A stretch of 64,000 nt of DNA. Origin: Hippasteria phrygiana. Lineage: Eukaryota > Echinodermata > Asteroidea > Valvatida > Goniasteridae. The stretch spans positions 2,790,001-2,854,000 of the forward strand of contig JAZGUH010000022.1 of the NCBI GenBank assembly GCA_037893225.1. Direction: 5' to 3'. The notes under the pieces are model-generated. The model had not been told where the DNA came from. It was given only the letters and a program-made list of their open reading frames with translations, and did not search any database. Positions 1 through 9,227 of the stretch are shown here, piece after piece; the stretch's first letter is position 1, and each line of letters begins with the position of its first letter. The position numbers and the translations under genes were made by a program.

Positions 1-342
1 CGATGATTATTTTGCCGGGATTTATATCGGTGGAGGTAGGGGAAATGGCATTGTTGCAGAAATATGTTTTCATTATACTGCGGGATTGTTAACTTCGTAT
101 GTTTAATTATCTCCATGCTTTTAATTTAACTCTGTTGCATGAACTCTGTTCCATACGCTTAACACAGCCTACTGAAATGGTGAATGCGGTATCAGAGTAG
201 GCAGTGTGCAATGCATTCTGTGGCATCGAATTTACACAACTATTGGCGATATGAAATATGAAAATTCGCATTAAGTTGAGAAAGGAAAATTTGTATTGAC
301 AAGTGTCCACATTCAGTGTGTCATTATTCGTTCGTGTTGCAG
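1..342 (+). other. Intron (3' part) of the tandem-SH3 gene
   Basis: AT-rich sequence without a credible coding exon. It ends in a pyrimidine-rich tract and TTGCAG at 337-342, a good splice acceptor for the exon that starts at 343. An open frame continues upstream of the acceptor to 303 but begins with GTG, so it is not a translation start. Upstream exons of the gene lie outside the window. Confidence 0.7.
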
Positions 343-2754
343 ATACGGGTAAACTCCATGAGACACCTGCAGGTGCACCAAGTCCAAGCTGTCAGAAAAC
401 ACCAGAAGTGGAAGACTTGGCCCAAGATCCCGTCACAGTCCAGTCATTCACTTTTTTCGAGGAGACATTCATGTCATCCCAACACCAGCAAGTCGAAATA
501 GAGGAAGATGATACGCAAAACGATGGCGCGTCGAATGGACAACAAACCCCACTTCTATCAAATTCCTCTAATGTGACTTCGCCATCCAGTAGCAAGAGGG
601 CGCACTACAACCTGCCAAACTGGGTGCGGCGGAGGCGTTGCCTGCCAACGCTGAACGAGGTTGATTTCGATATGATTGATGCGATAAGCCTATCGAGTTT
701 GAGCATTTCCTCTGAGATCGAGACTGAAGATAAGAATGACAATGTAACTGGATCAAAGAGCAAAGGGTCAAAAGTCATCTTAGCCAAACCCGGCAGCGTC
801 AAAAGAACCCACAGTGATGATTCATGTGATGGCGTTTTCCAAACTCAAAATCCTGAGTATAAGATCCCGCAAGTTGGAGGAGCCAATTCCGTGTACTCGC
901 CGAAGAAGACAATGAGAAGCGAGTTCGTGACAACAGATGAATCACGCTTCGAAAAACAACCTCTTCTTCAGCAAAATCCTTCTTGTATTCCACCAGTCAA
1001 ACACAGACCTCTAAAGACACTTGGAGTAAGAAAATCTCCCAGTGTGGAGAGTTTACGGAGACGGTCCAAGAAACGAGAATCGTTTCTGTGGACAAAGCCG
1101 GTAAACAACTCGAGCTTCATTCGGTCAAAGTTCTTGACAAGGCCACATAAAAAGGAAACTGACATGGAATCCGGGCAAAAAGACTTGGAAAACACGAGAA
1201 TTGGAAACCTGGTCCGGTCGAAACCTCTCTACATGCGGGCAACATCAGAGCGCGCGTTGGACCCCAGTGCCATCAAGCTGAGGTTGGAGTCATCCACGGC
1301 CAGAAAATGGCGCCAAACAGGGGACAGATCACCACTCGGCGAAGTCACAAATATCAGTCAGCCTCAGGCGTCAATGTGCTTGCGGATGGAGATTGTTCAG
1401 CGACCGGTTACAAGAAGTGAGACGCATCCACTAGGGAAAGGCACCGTGACACCGAAACAGTCAAGAGATCCTCAGCAGTTCCCAGTGAGGTTGCCAGCAG
1501 GAAAGATAAGACCAACACCTCAGCGGACTAAATCAACTTACTCCAGTTACGGCAGTAGTCGGCGGAGAGGCTCCCTTCGACGGAGGTCGATAGAGGTAAA
1601 GATGAACTCCCCGCGCCCTGTAAACCTCACCGTCAGAGAAGAAAACATCGACAATCTTTTCCGCAACAGTAAGGAAACACATCAAGTGTCGCACCCGGAA
1701 ATAAACCGAGTAGAACTGAATAAATTCACAGGTTGCGAGGACAGTGCAAACCAAAAGATAGGATACATCACTGCATCTCCTGTCGTCTTGTTCAACTCTA
1801 ACCATGGTGGTGAAAATGAAAGGACGATGACATCAAACCAGCTTTTAGAAAATGGTGCTTATAATTTTGTCCAGGGCACAGAGCCGAAGCGTCGGGAAAA
1901 TGGGGTTGAAAATCCGTTTGAGGTGGACAACGATTCAGGACGGGAGATTGATCGTGGCGAGCTTGGGAATTGGGCAATTCCAGAAGCCAAAAGTTGCCCA
2001 GAAACAGATGCTGCCGTTGAGCCTACTCCAAACTGCAAGAAAGACTTTGCAACTGCCAATCTGGTCACAAATACCGATGCTGGCCCCGAAGATTCTCAAC
2101 AACTCCCGCCAAAACATCTCGTTCGCAAACCCAGGTTTGCCAACAATGCCGTCAAGGAGGCACGAATTATAAGCACAACCAAGATGCATGCGGTCGATAC
2201 TCCTTCCGAAGAGGGTGACACAGCACCTCTGCTCCCTCCAAAGATGATGAAATCTGCGTCGTTCACCGGACCAAGCCAGTCAAATGTTACTGAGGATAAC
2301 GCCGCGTCCTCAAGGCCCGCAACAAGATCGGCAACGAATGTCCGCGCTCTTCAGACTCCCCTCACCCAACAAGAGCGACGGAAGTTCAGACGGGGATTAC
2401 CCGTCAACAGAAATCGTCGCGCTCACCGCGTCTCGGCCGTCGAGGCTTCCAGGAAGGACATCGTAGAGGTTGTTGCTGCCATGAAAGCGTCACTAGAATC
2501 TACCACATCCAAAAAGGGGAAGAGCGCCAGTCGGAGGACGGCCAATTTCGTCAAGGATGCTTGTCATGGTGATGCCGTGGCGGTGTACGACTTTGAGGCG
2601 CGGAATGAAGATGACATGTCTGTCAACATTGGCAATGTTGTCACGGTGATGAATAAGGACGATTCTGATTGGCTGTTCGTGAGGAAACACTCCGGAGGAC
2701 AACAGGAGGGATTCGTGCCAAGAATCTTCCTTCAGCTGAAACTTAACGAGGAAG
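343..2754 (+). CDS. Tandem-SH3 protein, large internal exon (disordered region plus SH3-1)
   Basis: An open exon of 2,412 bp between a TTGCAG acceptor (ending 342) and a GAAG|GTTAGC donor (2754/2755), phase 1 at both ends. It encodes about 804 residues. The first ~740 are low-complexity, rich in Ser, Arg, Lys and Pro, with basic clusters such as NWVRRRRCLP and SYGSSRRRGSLRRRS, and look intrinsically disordered. Residues ~743-798 (2571-2738) form an SH3 domain: AVYDFEARNEDD (the ALYDY-type start), DDSDWLFVR with the ligand-groove Trp, and GFVPRIFLQL for the last strands. SH3 domains bind proline-rich peptides, so a scaffold or adaptor role is likely. I do not recognise the family. The reading frame joins exactly to the exon at 3088, restoring a Glu codon. 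Confidence 0.85.
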
Positions 2755-3087
2755 GTTAGCACATTTTAATTTTCAATAATAGACGGTCTTATAAGGTTTA
2801 CATTTAATTAAGAATTTCATTACTTAAAAAGAAGTTTTCAAAAAACTAGAAAAAAACTTTCATACTAGTCCAAATTGTGCTGTTTTTTTATCTTGATTGC
2901 GTGTATTGATAATTGGCAGTCATTTTTGCATGTGATAATGACTATACTGAAGGCGGCAATGAATTTTAATAGTTAACCTTGATTGTTGCCTTTAAGCATT
3001 CATGCCTGGACTCAATAATTTCAGTTGTTGTAAGTATTAATAAGTTGACTTTTATGTTTATTTCTTTTCCGATTTCTTTCTTTGCAG
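2755..3087 (+). other. Intron between the two SH3-encoding exons
   Basis: A 333-bp AT-rich intron bounded by GTTAGC and a tract TTTCTTTCTTTGCAG. Phase 1 on both sides. The open frame seen through its second half (from 2979) is only run-through into the next exon and carries no separate gene. Confidence 0.85.
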
Positions 3088-3698
3088 AATCAGTTAAACC
3101 TCGCGCAGCCGTAGAGGTTCAAACGCAGTGCACTGACAAGAACTCGGAGCGTCCTTTTAGTAAAGTTGCTGAGCATCAGCATCCCTTACCCCTAGACACA
3201 ATTCCTGAGAAAGGAACTTCCCAATCCCGACATTCGAACCGTCTTGCTTCAACCACTCAGAAGTCATCGTCCGATTACACACCCGACCAATCAGGTTTTA
3301 CTGCATCCGAAGGCGCGGGTGCTCTCGAAACTACCAACAAATCACTGCCAAGCCCAGCCGAATCACGCAGGCTGTGTTACAACTCTTCAATCCAATCACA
3401 ACTCGAGACATCCTCACACGAAACTCGTGCACGTGGCGGCGTGCTTGGTCACAAGTTTAACACCAACATAAGGGGTCCGGCCAGCGCCGTTTTGATCGAG
3501 ACTTACGTCGTGGTGAGTGACTATACTCCACAAGACGAAGACGAGGTCAGATTGGTGGAAGGTGAGGTGGTGGTGGTAAACTCTGGCAGCCAGCATGAGA
3601 TGGACTGGATGTGGGTGTACGTCCCTCGAACGGAAAAGTTTGGTTTTGTTCCAGCATTTAGCGCCAGACCGCTTGGTTTTCACTTCTCTGACGTTTAG
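3088..3698 (+). CDS. Tandem-SH3 protein, terminal exon (SH3-2 and stop)
   Basis: Terminal exon after the TTTGCAG acceptor; it ends in TAG at 3696-3698. It encodes ~202 residues, giving about 1,006 residues visible for the protein. The first ~135 residues are a Ser/Thr/Pro-rich linker. A second, divergent SH3 domain follows at 3498-3677: VVVSDYTPQDEDEVRLVEGE, then DWMWVYVP with the conserved Trp, then GFVPAFSARPL. Two SH3 domains separated by a ~140-residue linker at the extreme C-terminus are clear; the overall family is not. It resembles adaptor proteins of the cytoskeleton or signalling, which is inference only. Confidence 0.85.
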
Positions 3699-3988
3699 CG
3701 CCAAATAGTAATGGCGACCTCCTTTGCTGTATGTACTTGCGGTTGCCGAACCCGCTAATACATGTATAGTACATTCTACTAAAGATCACACTGAAAACTC
3801 ATTCAATGCAACTCTGATAATATAAAATTAAAACTTAATCAGTTACGTTTTACATAATCCTGCTGAACAAATGTTATTGTTTTTTAGAAAAAGCTGTCCC
3901 GGAGTCCGGAAACTGGACAAACTCAACATCAACACCAAAAACCTACAAACAAACGCTGTAATATCTTAATAGCCTTCTGAACTTCTAA

Positions 3989-4079
3989 CACTATGAACAT
4001 CTAACAAAAGAAAATCCACGCAGTCCTTTGTTTGTAACAAAGGACTGCGTGGGTTTTCTTTTGTTATATGTTCATAGTG
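3989..4079. repeat. Long hairpin (42-bp inverted repeat)
   Basis: Arm 3989-4030 is the reverse complement of 4038-4079 apart from two positions, around a 7-base loop (TTTGTAA). The core is AACAAAAGAAAATCCACGCA pairing with TGCGTGGGTTTTCTTTTGTT. The left arm could equally pair with the duplicated right arm at 4109-4150. Confidence 0.9.
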
Positions 4080-4172
4080 TAACTCGCTAAGTTCAATTTT
4101 GTTTGTAACAAAGGACTGCGTGGGTTTTCTTTTGTTATATGTTCATAGTGTAACTCGCTAAGTTCAATTTTG
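4031..4172. repeat. 71-bp tandem duplication of the hairpin right arm
   Basis: 4031-4101 and 4102-4172 are essentially identical 71-bp units, each running from TTTGTAACAAAGGACTGCG to AAGTTCAATTTTG. This looks like a recent slippage or unequal-exchange event on one arm of the hairpin. Confidence 0.95.
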
Positions 4173-4280
4173 GCACAACACATTAAATCGTGTGATCAAA
4201 AATTGGATTGGTGGGAATTTTAGCATTTCAAAAGCTTTTTTTTTCAACTCCAGTTGAGAAATATCCAATAAACTGAAATA

Positions 4281-5241
4281 GGGAAAACCATGAACATGCA
4301 ATTCGTAAACATGGGCTTGTCCTGTGGCACGCATGCTCGGTGTCAGGCAGCTATGACTTATATAAAAAGTATAGCTGCTTTAATAAGATTGTTTTGTGTA
4401 CTTGTCTAGATTTATTGTCATATAATTCTCATACGTACGTGTACGTTTATCCATTCGTATATTCAGATAGTACACAGTTAGTTATACAGTATGTAGTATA
4501 AATTGTATGGTACATTACACCACAAAATGTAGCCAGTAAAAAAAAATCAGTAATAATATTTGCATGTATATACATGTATAGCCAATATTTTCAGAATTAT
4601 ATATAGTATCTCATTATCGAGAGGATTAGCACATTACTCCGATTAAAAGCTTTGTAACCTGTAGTGGTATGGTGAAAGTGATAATTTAAAAAGAACAAAA
4701 GTACCAGTTTAAAACCAAAGTTTTGAGCTGAATCCACAAATCGTTCTTTCAATTTGTCGTGTAGTTCACAAAATAACATAGTGGATGTTTGTTTACGATA
4801 TGAAATACTAGAGTATGCATCAAGCAGCTTACTGAACTTTGTTATTACATGTAGCCCCAAATTTGATGATTTTATTTGCCAATAAAGAACAAAAAGGCCT
4901 CAGTATGTTTAATAAAAAAGTGTGATTAGAGGAAATACGTTTCGGCACAACAGCCGAATAATGAGATCCTTTTAAACCACTACAAATTCATAATATGAAC
5001 CACCGATACCAGTACTCGATGAATTAAAACTTTTACCAAATGTCAGTTTAAAAATATCAAATACTACTTTATACACAATTATAAGTTTCTCATAGACGGG
5101 TTTATTGTAAACCAAGTAATTATCAAAATACCTCTAACCATTCTAAACGGAATCTGAACCGTTTTAAAAACACTTTATTATAAAGTTTGCACGTTATTAT
5201 ACGATTCCTGTGTAAACATTTACAGTATATACATGTACATG
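4281..5241. other. Intergenic DNA between two convergent genes
   Basis: AT-rich, with stops in all frames and no recognisable exon or RNA gene. On the minus strand it may contain the 3' UTR of the carboxypeptidase gene: AATAAA motifs (minus) lie at 5242-5247, 5174-5179, 5101-5106 and 4871-4876. Confidence 0.6.
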
Positions 5242-5247
5242 TTTATT
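5242..5247 (-). promoter_or_regulatory. Candidate polyadenylation signal AATAAA (carboxypeptidase gene)
   Basis: AATAAA on the minus strand, 8 bases after the carboxypeptidase stop codon. So short a 3' UTR would be unusual, so one of the further AATAAA motifs downstream is at least as likely. Confidence 0.3.
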
Positions 5248-5255
5248 GACTACTG

Positions 5256-5480
5256 TTACACACGTAGACCTATCCTAATTTGGATCAGTGACGTAATTAT
5301 AGCTATAATCATATTTTCCATTGTCTGTAAGCAAACTGAAGCGGAAGAGGGCGTCCCATCCGTCACGTTATGCACTTGGTGGTTAACGCTAGATAGCGTG
5401 ACATTCACAACGATGGCCTCGGGTGTGTCGTTGTTTATGGTAAACATTTTATTGGAGGAAGCGTATCCGTACTTTGAAAC
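5256..5480 (-). CDS. Metallocarboxypeptidase, terminal exon (end of transthyretin-like domain and C-terminal tail)
   Basis: Recognised by its acceptor (TTCAATACAG, minus) and a phase-0 join to the exon at 6717-6865. The joined sequence GSYTLH|VSKYGYASSN continues the transthyretin-like beta-sandwich that follows the catalytic domain in all N/E-type carboxypeptidases. It ends with the typical strand pattern AIVVNVTLSS. Three N-glycosylation sequons (NDT, NVT, NVT) follow one another. The last ~18 residues hold a hydrophobic run MIIAIITSLIQI, then RIGLRV and a stop (TAA at 5258-5256). This tail could be a GPI-attachment signal as in carboxypeptidase M, or a short membrane-associating helix as in carboxypeptidase E; the run is short for a transmembrane span. 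An overlapping plus-strand open frame (5233-5508) is a shadow of this exon. Confidence 0.8.
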   Translation of the reverse strand, partial: VSKYGYASSNKMFTINNDTPEAIVVNVTLSSVNHQVHNVTDGTPSSASVCLQTMENMIIAIITSLIQIRIGLRV

Positions 5481-6449
5481 CTGTATTGAAAGACGAAAAC
5501 AAATTTAAAATCCGTTATGTAACTTGTGATTTGCGAGTGTCGTGTGTCTTTGTGTTAACGATACAGACCTGGAAAACGTACATGAAGACCATACCCTCAG
5601 ATATATGCACGGTCAGATGCACGGCCTCTTAAGCTGCTCTGTCCGTGATCTTACTGAGAATTCAATGGATCACCCCCCCCACGAACGAATTATGGAAAAA
5701 CTGTACGGGCCTATTCTTTAACGAAAAAAAATCACCCACTATACCGAAGTCTGACGTCAGTTGGCGCGACAACTGGCTCCAAACAAATGGAGATTGCGAC
5801 TGTTCCTTTGTTAACAGCCAGTCATGCAAACACATTGACACAAAATGACAAAAGTACTCTGGTTCCAAACATGAAACATTGCATTGAAATCACTTCGGCA
5901 CTCTATACTCTGCACTCTATTTGGTCTTCGGTAAGTGTACGCGCGAAAATTTCCAGAATCGGGAGCGTCCCACTCCGATTCTTGATACTTATTAAGGCTG
6001 TTACTTATCAGGGACACACATCTTTAAATAAATAAAAATAGTATGACAGAAGAAGAAAAAAGGAAAGAAAATTTCATTTCACCTTTGAAACCGTCCAAAA
6101 CTTAAAAGTTTGTGAGATTACTTTTTAGTTGATGCTTTTTTAGTACTTCACTGTGGATTGGTTGGTGGGTGGATGCATGGGCCCGTCAGTTGGATTTCGT
6201 CAGCAGGTCGATTGGTTGATTGATTGTTTGTAGGATGCTCCATTGGTTGACTGGGTTAGTTGGTGGGTTGGTATGTTGGTTGGTTATTTGGTTGATTAGA
6301 TTTTTGGCCAAATTGGTTGGTTGGTTGGTTGGTTGGTTGGTTGGCAAACTTTGACCTCTTGTATGTGTGTGTGAGTGAGTGAATTGGTGGATGTGTGCAT
6401 ACACTATACTTGTATACAGGTTAGTTTTTTGGTCGGCTCCTTGTGATGG
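5481..6449 (-). other. Carboxypeptidase last intron, right-hand part of it excluded
   Basis: Part of a ~1.24-kb intron (5481-6716). No coding similarity seen on either strand. It holds a TTGG-rich simple-sequence tract at about 6150-6346, and the MITE-like element lies at its upstream end. Confidence 0.7.
6150..6346. repeat. TTGG-rich microsatellite
   Basis: Degenerate TTGG/TTGA repeats grade into six or seven perfect TTGG copies at about 6314-6343. A short GTGTGT/GAGTGAGT tract follows at 6363-6380. Slippage-prone simple sequence. Confidence 0.85.
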
Positions 6450-6681
6450 AGTACACAGTAAAACTGTGTTTAGCAAGGAAACACTTTTCTAAACACTTTC
6501 TTGCTATCAGTTTAAAAACACGTTTACATACAAAACATGTTTAGCGTGTTGACGGATAGTGCTTAGCCATTGAACACTGATGTTTAGGAATTGGACACGT
6601 ACTGTTTATAGCTTATAAACATGTTTAAAAACTGATAGCAAGATTGTGTTTAATTGCTAAACACAGTTTTTAGAGTGTACT
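6450..6681. mobile_element. MITE-like element, 232 bp, with terminal inverted repeats
   Basis: The ends are inverted: AGTACACAGTAAAACTGTG at 6450-6468 against the complement of 6661-6681, continuing to TTTAGCA. A second inverted pair sits inside (CTTGCTATCAGTTTAAAA near 6502 and its complement near 6627-6645), so most of the element folds back on itself. No open frame. I see no convincing target-site duplication, so the superfamily is unknown. Confidence 0.65.
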
Positions 6682-6716
6682 TGTTTACTTGTTCAAAGTT
6701 CTGTGCCACAACTTAC

Positions 6717-6865
6717 ATGCAGCGTGTAGGATCCGGGCAGGAGTATTTTCCAATATTCACCAGACGACGTGGTGAACTGTGGATGCGGCGACTTGAGTTC
6801 AACGATAGAGACGCTGACTCCCTCTAGCGGCTGATTGTTCGTGTCAAACACTTGACCCTTTACGC
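6717..6865 (-). CDS. Metallocarboxypeptidase exon (start of transthyretin-like domain)
   Basis: 149 bp between an ATCTTCAG acceptor and a GCAT|GTAAGT donor (minus), entering in phase 1 and leaving in phase 0. Encodes GVKGQVFDTNNQPLEGVSV, then IVEL, SSGEYWKILLPGSYTLH. The G-x-G-x-V-x-D...G.Y...LLPG.Y pattern is the hallmark of the beta-sandwich domain that follows the peptidase domain in the CPN/CPE/CPM/CPD branch of M14. Confidence 0.92.
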
Positions 6866-7013
6866 CTGAAGATAATTAAATGTTATTCAATTGAAATTGT
6901 GCATTCATTGTTAAGAAAAAAATACCTATCAATACTATCCATAACACTTTCAAACCTAAAAAGACCCCAACTCCCACGCATGATAAGAAGATGCTCTGCT
7001 ATGCCAACCTTAC

Positions 7014-7166
7014 CTCTGTTGGCCTGTTTTAGAAACTCCAGCATTGGTGGGCGGTTCTCCTCCCAGTACCTCGTCAGCTCCAGTGGGGACGGGTACTTGC
7101 AGCATGACATCTCCACCGTGATCTCCATGCAACCTCCGAAGATGTAGTTGAAGTCCTGCATCCCGC
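7014..7166 (-). CDS. Metallocarboxypeptidase exon (catalytic Glu)
   Basis: 153 bp, entering in phase 1 after CCATCAG and ending at CAGAG|GTAAGG. With the previous exon it reads SGGMQDFNYIFGGCMEITVE, followed by MSCCKYPS. It carries the Gln of GGMQD, the substrate-binding Tyr of DFNY and the general-base Glu of ITVEMSCC (Glu270 in carboxypeptidase A numbering). A helix KYPSPLELTRYWEENRPPML follows, as is usual at the end of the peptidase domain. Confidence 0.95.
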
Positions 7167-7558
7167 CTGATGGAAAATCGACATTTGTTTGCTATAATGA
7201 AAGAAGATGGCCTAAAGAGGCGTAGACGCTTCCATTGGGTGTTAATTACATGATGTAAACAATGCCACGAGTGGACTGCCTCAGTGTGATCACAATCATG
7301 TATCATAGTATATGTGGGTTAAAACACTCGACACGTTTGGATGGGTTATTTATATAGGCAGTTTACTTATATTCCTCCATGCTTATACTACACTAGGCGG
7401 TCCAATATATGGTGATGAAAACGGTATTATGGCTATGTAAATCTGACCATAATGTTTACGCACCCCTTGGACATTTGCTGATGTCGTTATATTTTGAATA
7501 ATTGGTACCATAATACGCCCTGAAAGTCTTTTGGATCTAATATAGGCCTATGGCGTAC
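7167..7558 (-). other. Carboxypeptidase intron
   Basis: 392-bp intron, GTACGC...CCATCAG (minus). No feature seen inside. Confidence 0.8.
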
Positions 7559-7747
7559 CTGAGACCGAGTACCAGTCTGCTCCGTTGGTAATCCCATCCA
7601 CGAATCCAGAGTCGTTGTTAGGGCCGCAGGAATTTTCGTGCATCAGGTGCATTCTTGGATGCGCCTTTGCATAGGTCTTGGCCAGAAACCTGAAGACGTC
7701 ATCGTCGGGACTCTGATGGTATGGGGTGTCCGTCATGCTGCCGGCCC
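7559..7747 (-). CDS. Metallocarboxypeptidase exon (middle of catalytic domain)
   Basis: 189 bp, entering in phase 1 after TTTATACAG and leaving with one base before GTACGC. Encodes AGSMTDTPYHQSPDDDVFRF, LAKTYAKAHPRMH and SGFVDGITNGADWYSVSG. SPDDxxFRxLAxTYxxxHxxMH and GITNGAxWYxVxGGMQD are strongly conserved in M14B enzymes. Confidence 0.95.
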
Positions 7748-8311
7748 CTGTATAAAGAGATATGAACAACAGTATTAACAATGGTTAAAAGAACAGACGA
7801 TACCCGCTGTTTGCATGTAGGTCTCAGATGGCACTAAACGGAATTAATTTGACTGTAGTAACTTGACTAGCTCTAAACTTTGGACCCGTATCTAATCCCC
7901 GCACAAAGATTCACAAAGATATTCATTGCACGCCTCCTTTCTCTTGAACAAGATGTACTAATTACGTCACTACATAATTTAGATAACTAATCCTTAAAAG
8001 TGAAGATGGAATTTGCGTCGGGGATGATGTAAATTAGAAGCGGTTATTGCTCTTTCTCGACATAGTGTATTAAGCACCGTATGCTCAGTGCTTTCCAAGA
8101 GCCCTGTTGCTACATATAATTTGAATTGGCCAGCCGACCCCGGCTAGGTGGTCGAGTGGTTAAGACATCTACACTGGTAAGCAAAACAAAATCCTGCATA
8201 CAGGCCTATTATTGTTAAATGTGTGAAAACAAGTTAAGCTAAATATTAATTGCATGGTTCATTAAAAAAAACCAGCCGATCTTGGGAGCATATCCTCAAT
8301 CATTGTCAACA
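7748..8311 (-). other. Carboxypeptidase intron, main part
   Basis: Part of a 718-bp intron (7748-8465). No coding signal. It contains a tRNA-like A box near 8148 and, next to the exon at 8466, an inverted-repeat element. Confidence 0.7.
8141..8175 (+). repeat. tRNA-Leu/Ser-like 5' fragment (possible truncated SINE head)
   Basis: GGTGGTCGAGTGGTTAAGAC at 8147-8166 matches the D-arm and A box of class II tRNAs (TGGCCGAGTGGTTAAGGC). No B box (GGTTCGAATCC) and no 3' half follows in the next 100 bases, so it is not a tRNA gene; it may be a SINE remnant or chance. Confidence 0.35.
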
Positions 8312-8451
8312 GATCGGTCCATTAAGCTCCGCCCCTGACGTATTGACTAATCACAGCGGCGCGCGCACACGTACACGCGCGCATGTCGGACTATGGTCGA
8401 GGCTATGATTGGTCAAGACATGAGTAATGGGCGTTGCTTAACGGAGCAGTC
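8312..8451. mobile_element. MITE-like inverted repeat, ~140 bp
   Basis: The left arm (8312-8354, with TTAAGCTCCGCCCCTGACGT) is an imperfect reverse complement of the right arm (8405-8451, with GGGCGTTGCTTAACGGAGCA). Both arms end internally in TGATTGGTCAA / TTGACTAATCA. The centre is alternating purine-pyrimidine (GCGCGCGCACACGTACACGC), prone to unusual structure. It ends 14 bp short of the donor side of the exon at 8466. Confidence 0.55.
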
Positions 8452-8465
8452 TATTTTGCACCCAC

Positions 8466-8650
8466 CAGGCATCCCCGTATCGTACGGATAGTTGGCTACC
8501 AGCGCCCCTCCATGGAAGTTGGCCGACAGCACGAACTTATTGCGGAGTATCCAGCGGACGACGGCTTTCGTCTCGGGTTGAATCGGGTCGCCGTTCGGCT
8601 CGAAATAGTCCGGGAAATTACGGTTCAGGTCGTACCCGTTGCTGTTGGCT
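8466..8650 (-). CDS. Metallocarboxypeptidase exon (substrate Arg, third zinc ligand)
   Basis: 185 bp, between TCCTCAG and CCTG|GTGGGT (minus). Encodes [20 protein letters not shown], then [26 protein letters not shown] holds the Asn-Arg pair that binds the substrate carboxylate. The His of NFHGG is the third zinc ligand. The Asp 11 residues later (YPYD) is the residue that confers Lys/Arg specificity in this branch (Asp192 in duck carboxypeptidase D domain 2). An enzyme removing C-terminal basic residues is therefore predicted. Confidence 0.95.
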
Positions 8651-9034
8651 CTGAGGATTTTTGCAAAGAAGAAAGTTCACTTGAATTAAGCAGTGAAACA
8701 GTAGCATTCAATGAGTCATGATTTGTTCACATCACCTTCTGCTCTTCTTCAACAGTATGTTTATTTGAATCGGTGATTCTTTTTTAGGGAGTTCCCCTTC
8801 GTCCCTCCTTTTGTTGCTTTAAGCATTCGTCCTTAGTGGGTATAATTCCATGAAATTTGTTTGGAAATACATAATTTCTGATTCGGTCCCCATTTTCTTC
8901 TTAATTATATGGTGTGAAAAAAGGAAATGCAGCTATGTTAAAATAATGGCCTTCTTGTAATTTGGATATCTGTTAGCTTTTTAGGAGTAAATTTGCACTA
9001 GTCGAATTCGCTAATGATTTGATTATATGCTTAC
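8651..9034 (-). other. Carboxypeptidase intron
   Basis: 384-bp intron, GTAAGC...ATCCTCAG (minus). AT-rich, nothing recognisable inside. Confidence 0.8.
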
Positions 9035-9207
9035 CTCAAATCGACACCTCTACACCTTTGTTTGGATATTTCAAACCCGTCTGGATTCATAGATGGCATG
9101 ATGTGGATTCTTGTGGTGTCCATAAGCTTCCTGATCTCTGGGTTTCTTTGTCGATATTCTTTGAGAAGATATTCGACAAGGTGGAGGAGAACTTCTCTGC
9201 CAACGGC
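9035..9207 (-). CDS. Metallocarboxypeptidase exon (most 5' exon in the window)
   Basis: 173 bp, entering in phase 0 after GTAACTCAACAG and leaving as TTGAG|GTAAGC. Encodes [20 protein letters not shown], then [14 protein letters not shown] and RGVDLR. This is the segment that directly follows the HxxE zinc motif (HGNE-x-VGRE) in CPM, CPN, CPE and CPD; the motif itself and the N-terminus are absent from the window. The six exons give ~357 residues. A CPM-like protein of ~440 residues would need only ~85 more, so a single-domain enzyme is more likely than multidomain CPD. All active-site residues that can be seen are intact, which argues against an old pseudogene. The acceptor lies 20 bp from the end of the Helitron-like array. 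Confidence 0.9.
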
Positions 9208-9227
9208 CTGTTGAGTTACAAAAAAAA

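Larger units (their letters stand above)
3699..4280 (+). other. Probable 3' UTR of the tandem-SH3 gene
   Basis: Non-coding DNA after the stop. ATTAAA at 3827-3832 and AATAAA at 4267-4272 are candidate polyadenylation signals. If the distal one is used, the long inverted repeat at 3989-4079 would lie in the mRNA. Confidence 0.45.

Noticed and set aside
303..342. Possible translation start of the SH3 gene at 303
   Set aside because: The codon is GTG and lies upstream of a strong splice acceptor at 341-342; the exon is internal.
5233..5508. Plus-strand open frame of 91 codons with hydrophobic segments, looking like a small membrane protein
   Set aside because: It lies antisense to the carboxypeptidase terminal exon (5256-5480), whose frame, acceptor and domain fit are much better supported.
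8141..8175. tRNA gene
   Set aside because: Only the D-arm/A-box half is present; there is no anticodon arm, T arm or B box.
8434..8721. Plus-strand open frame of 95 codons
   Set aside because: Antisense shadow of the carboxypeptidase exon 8466-8650.
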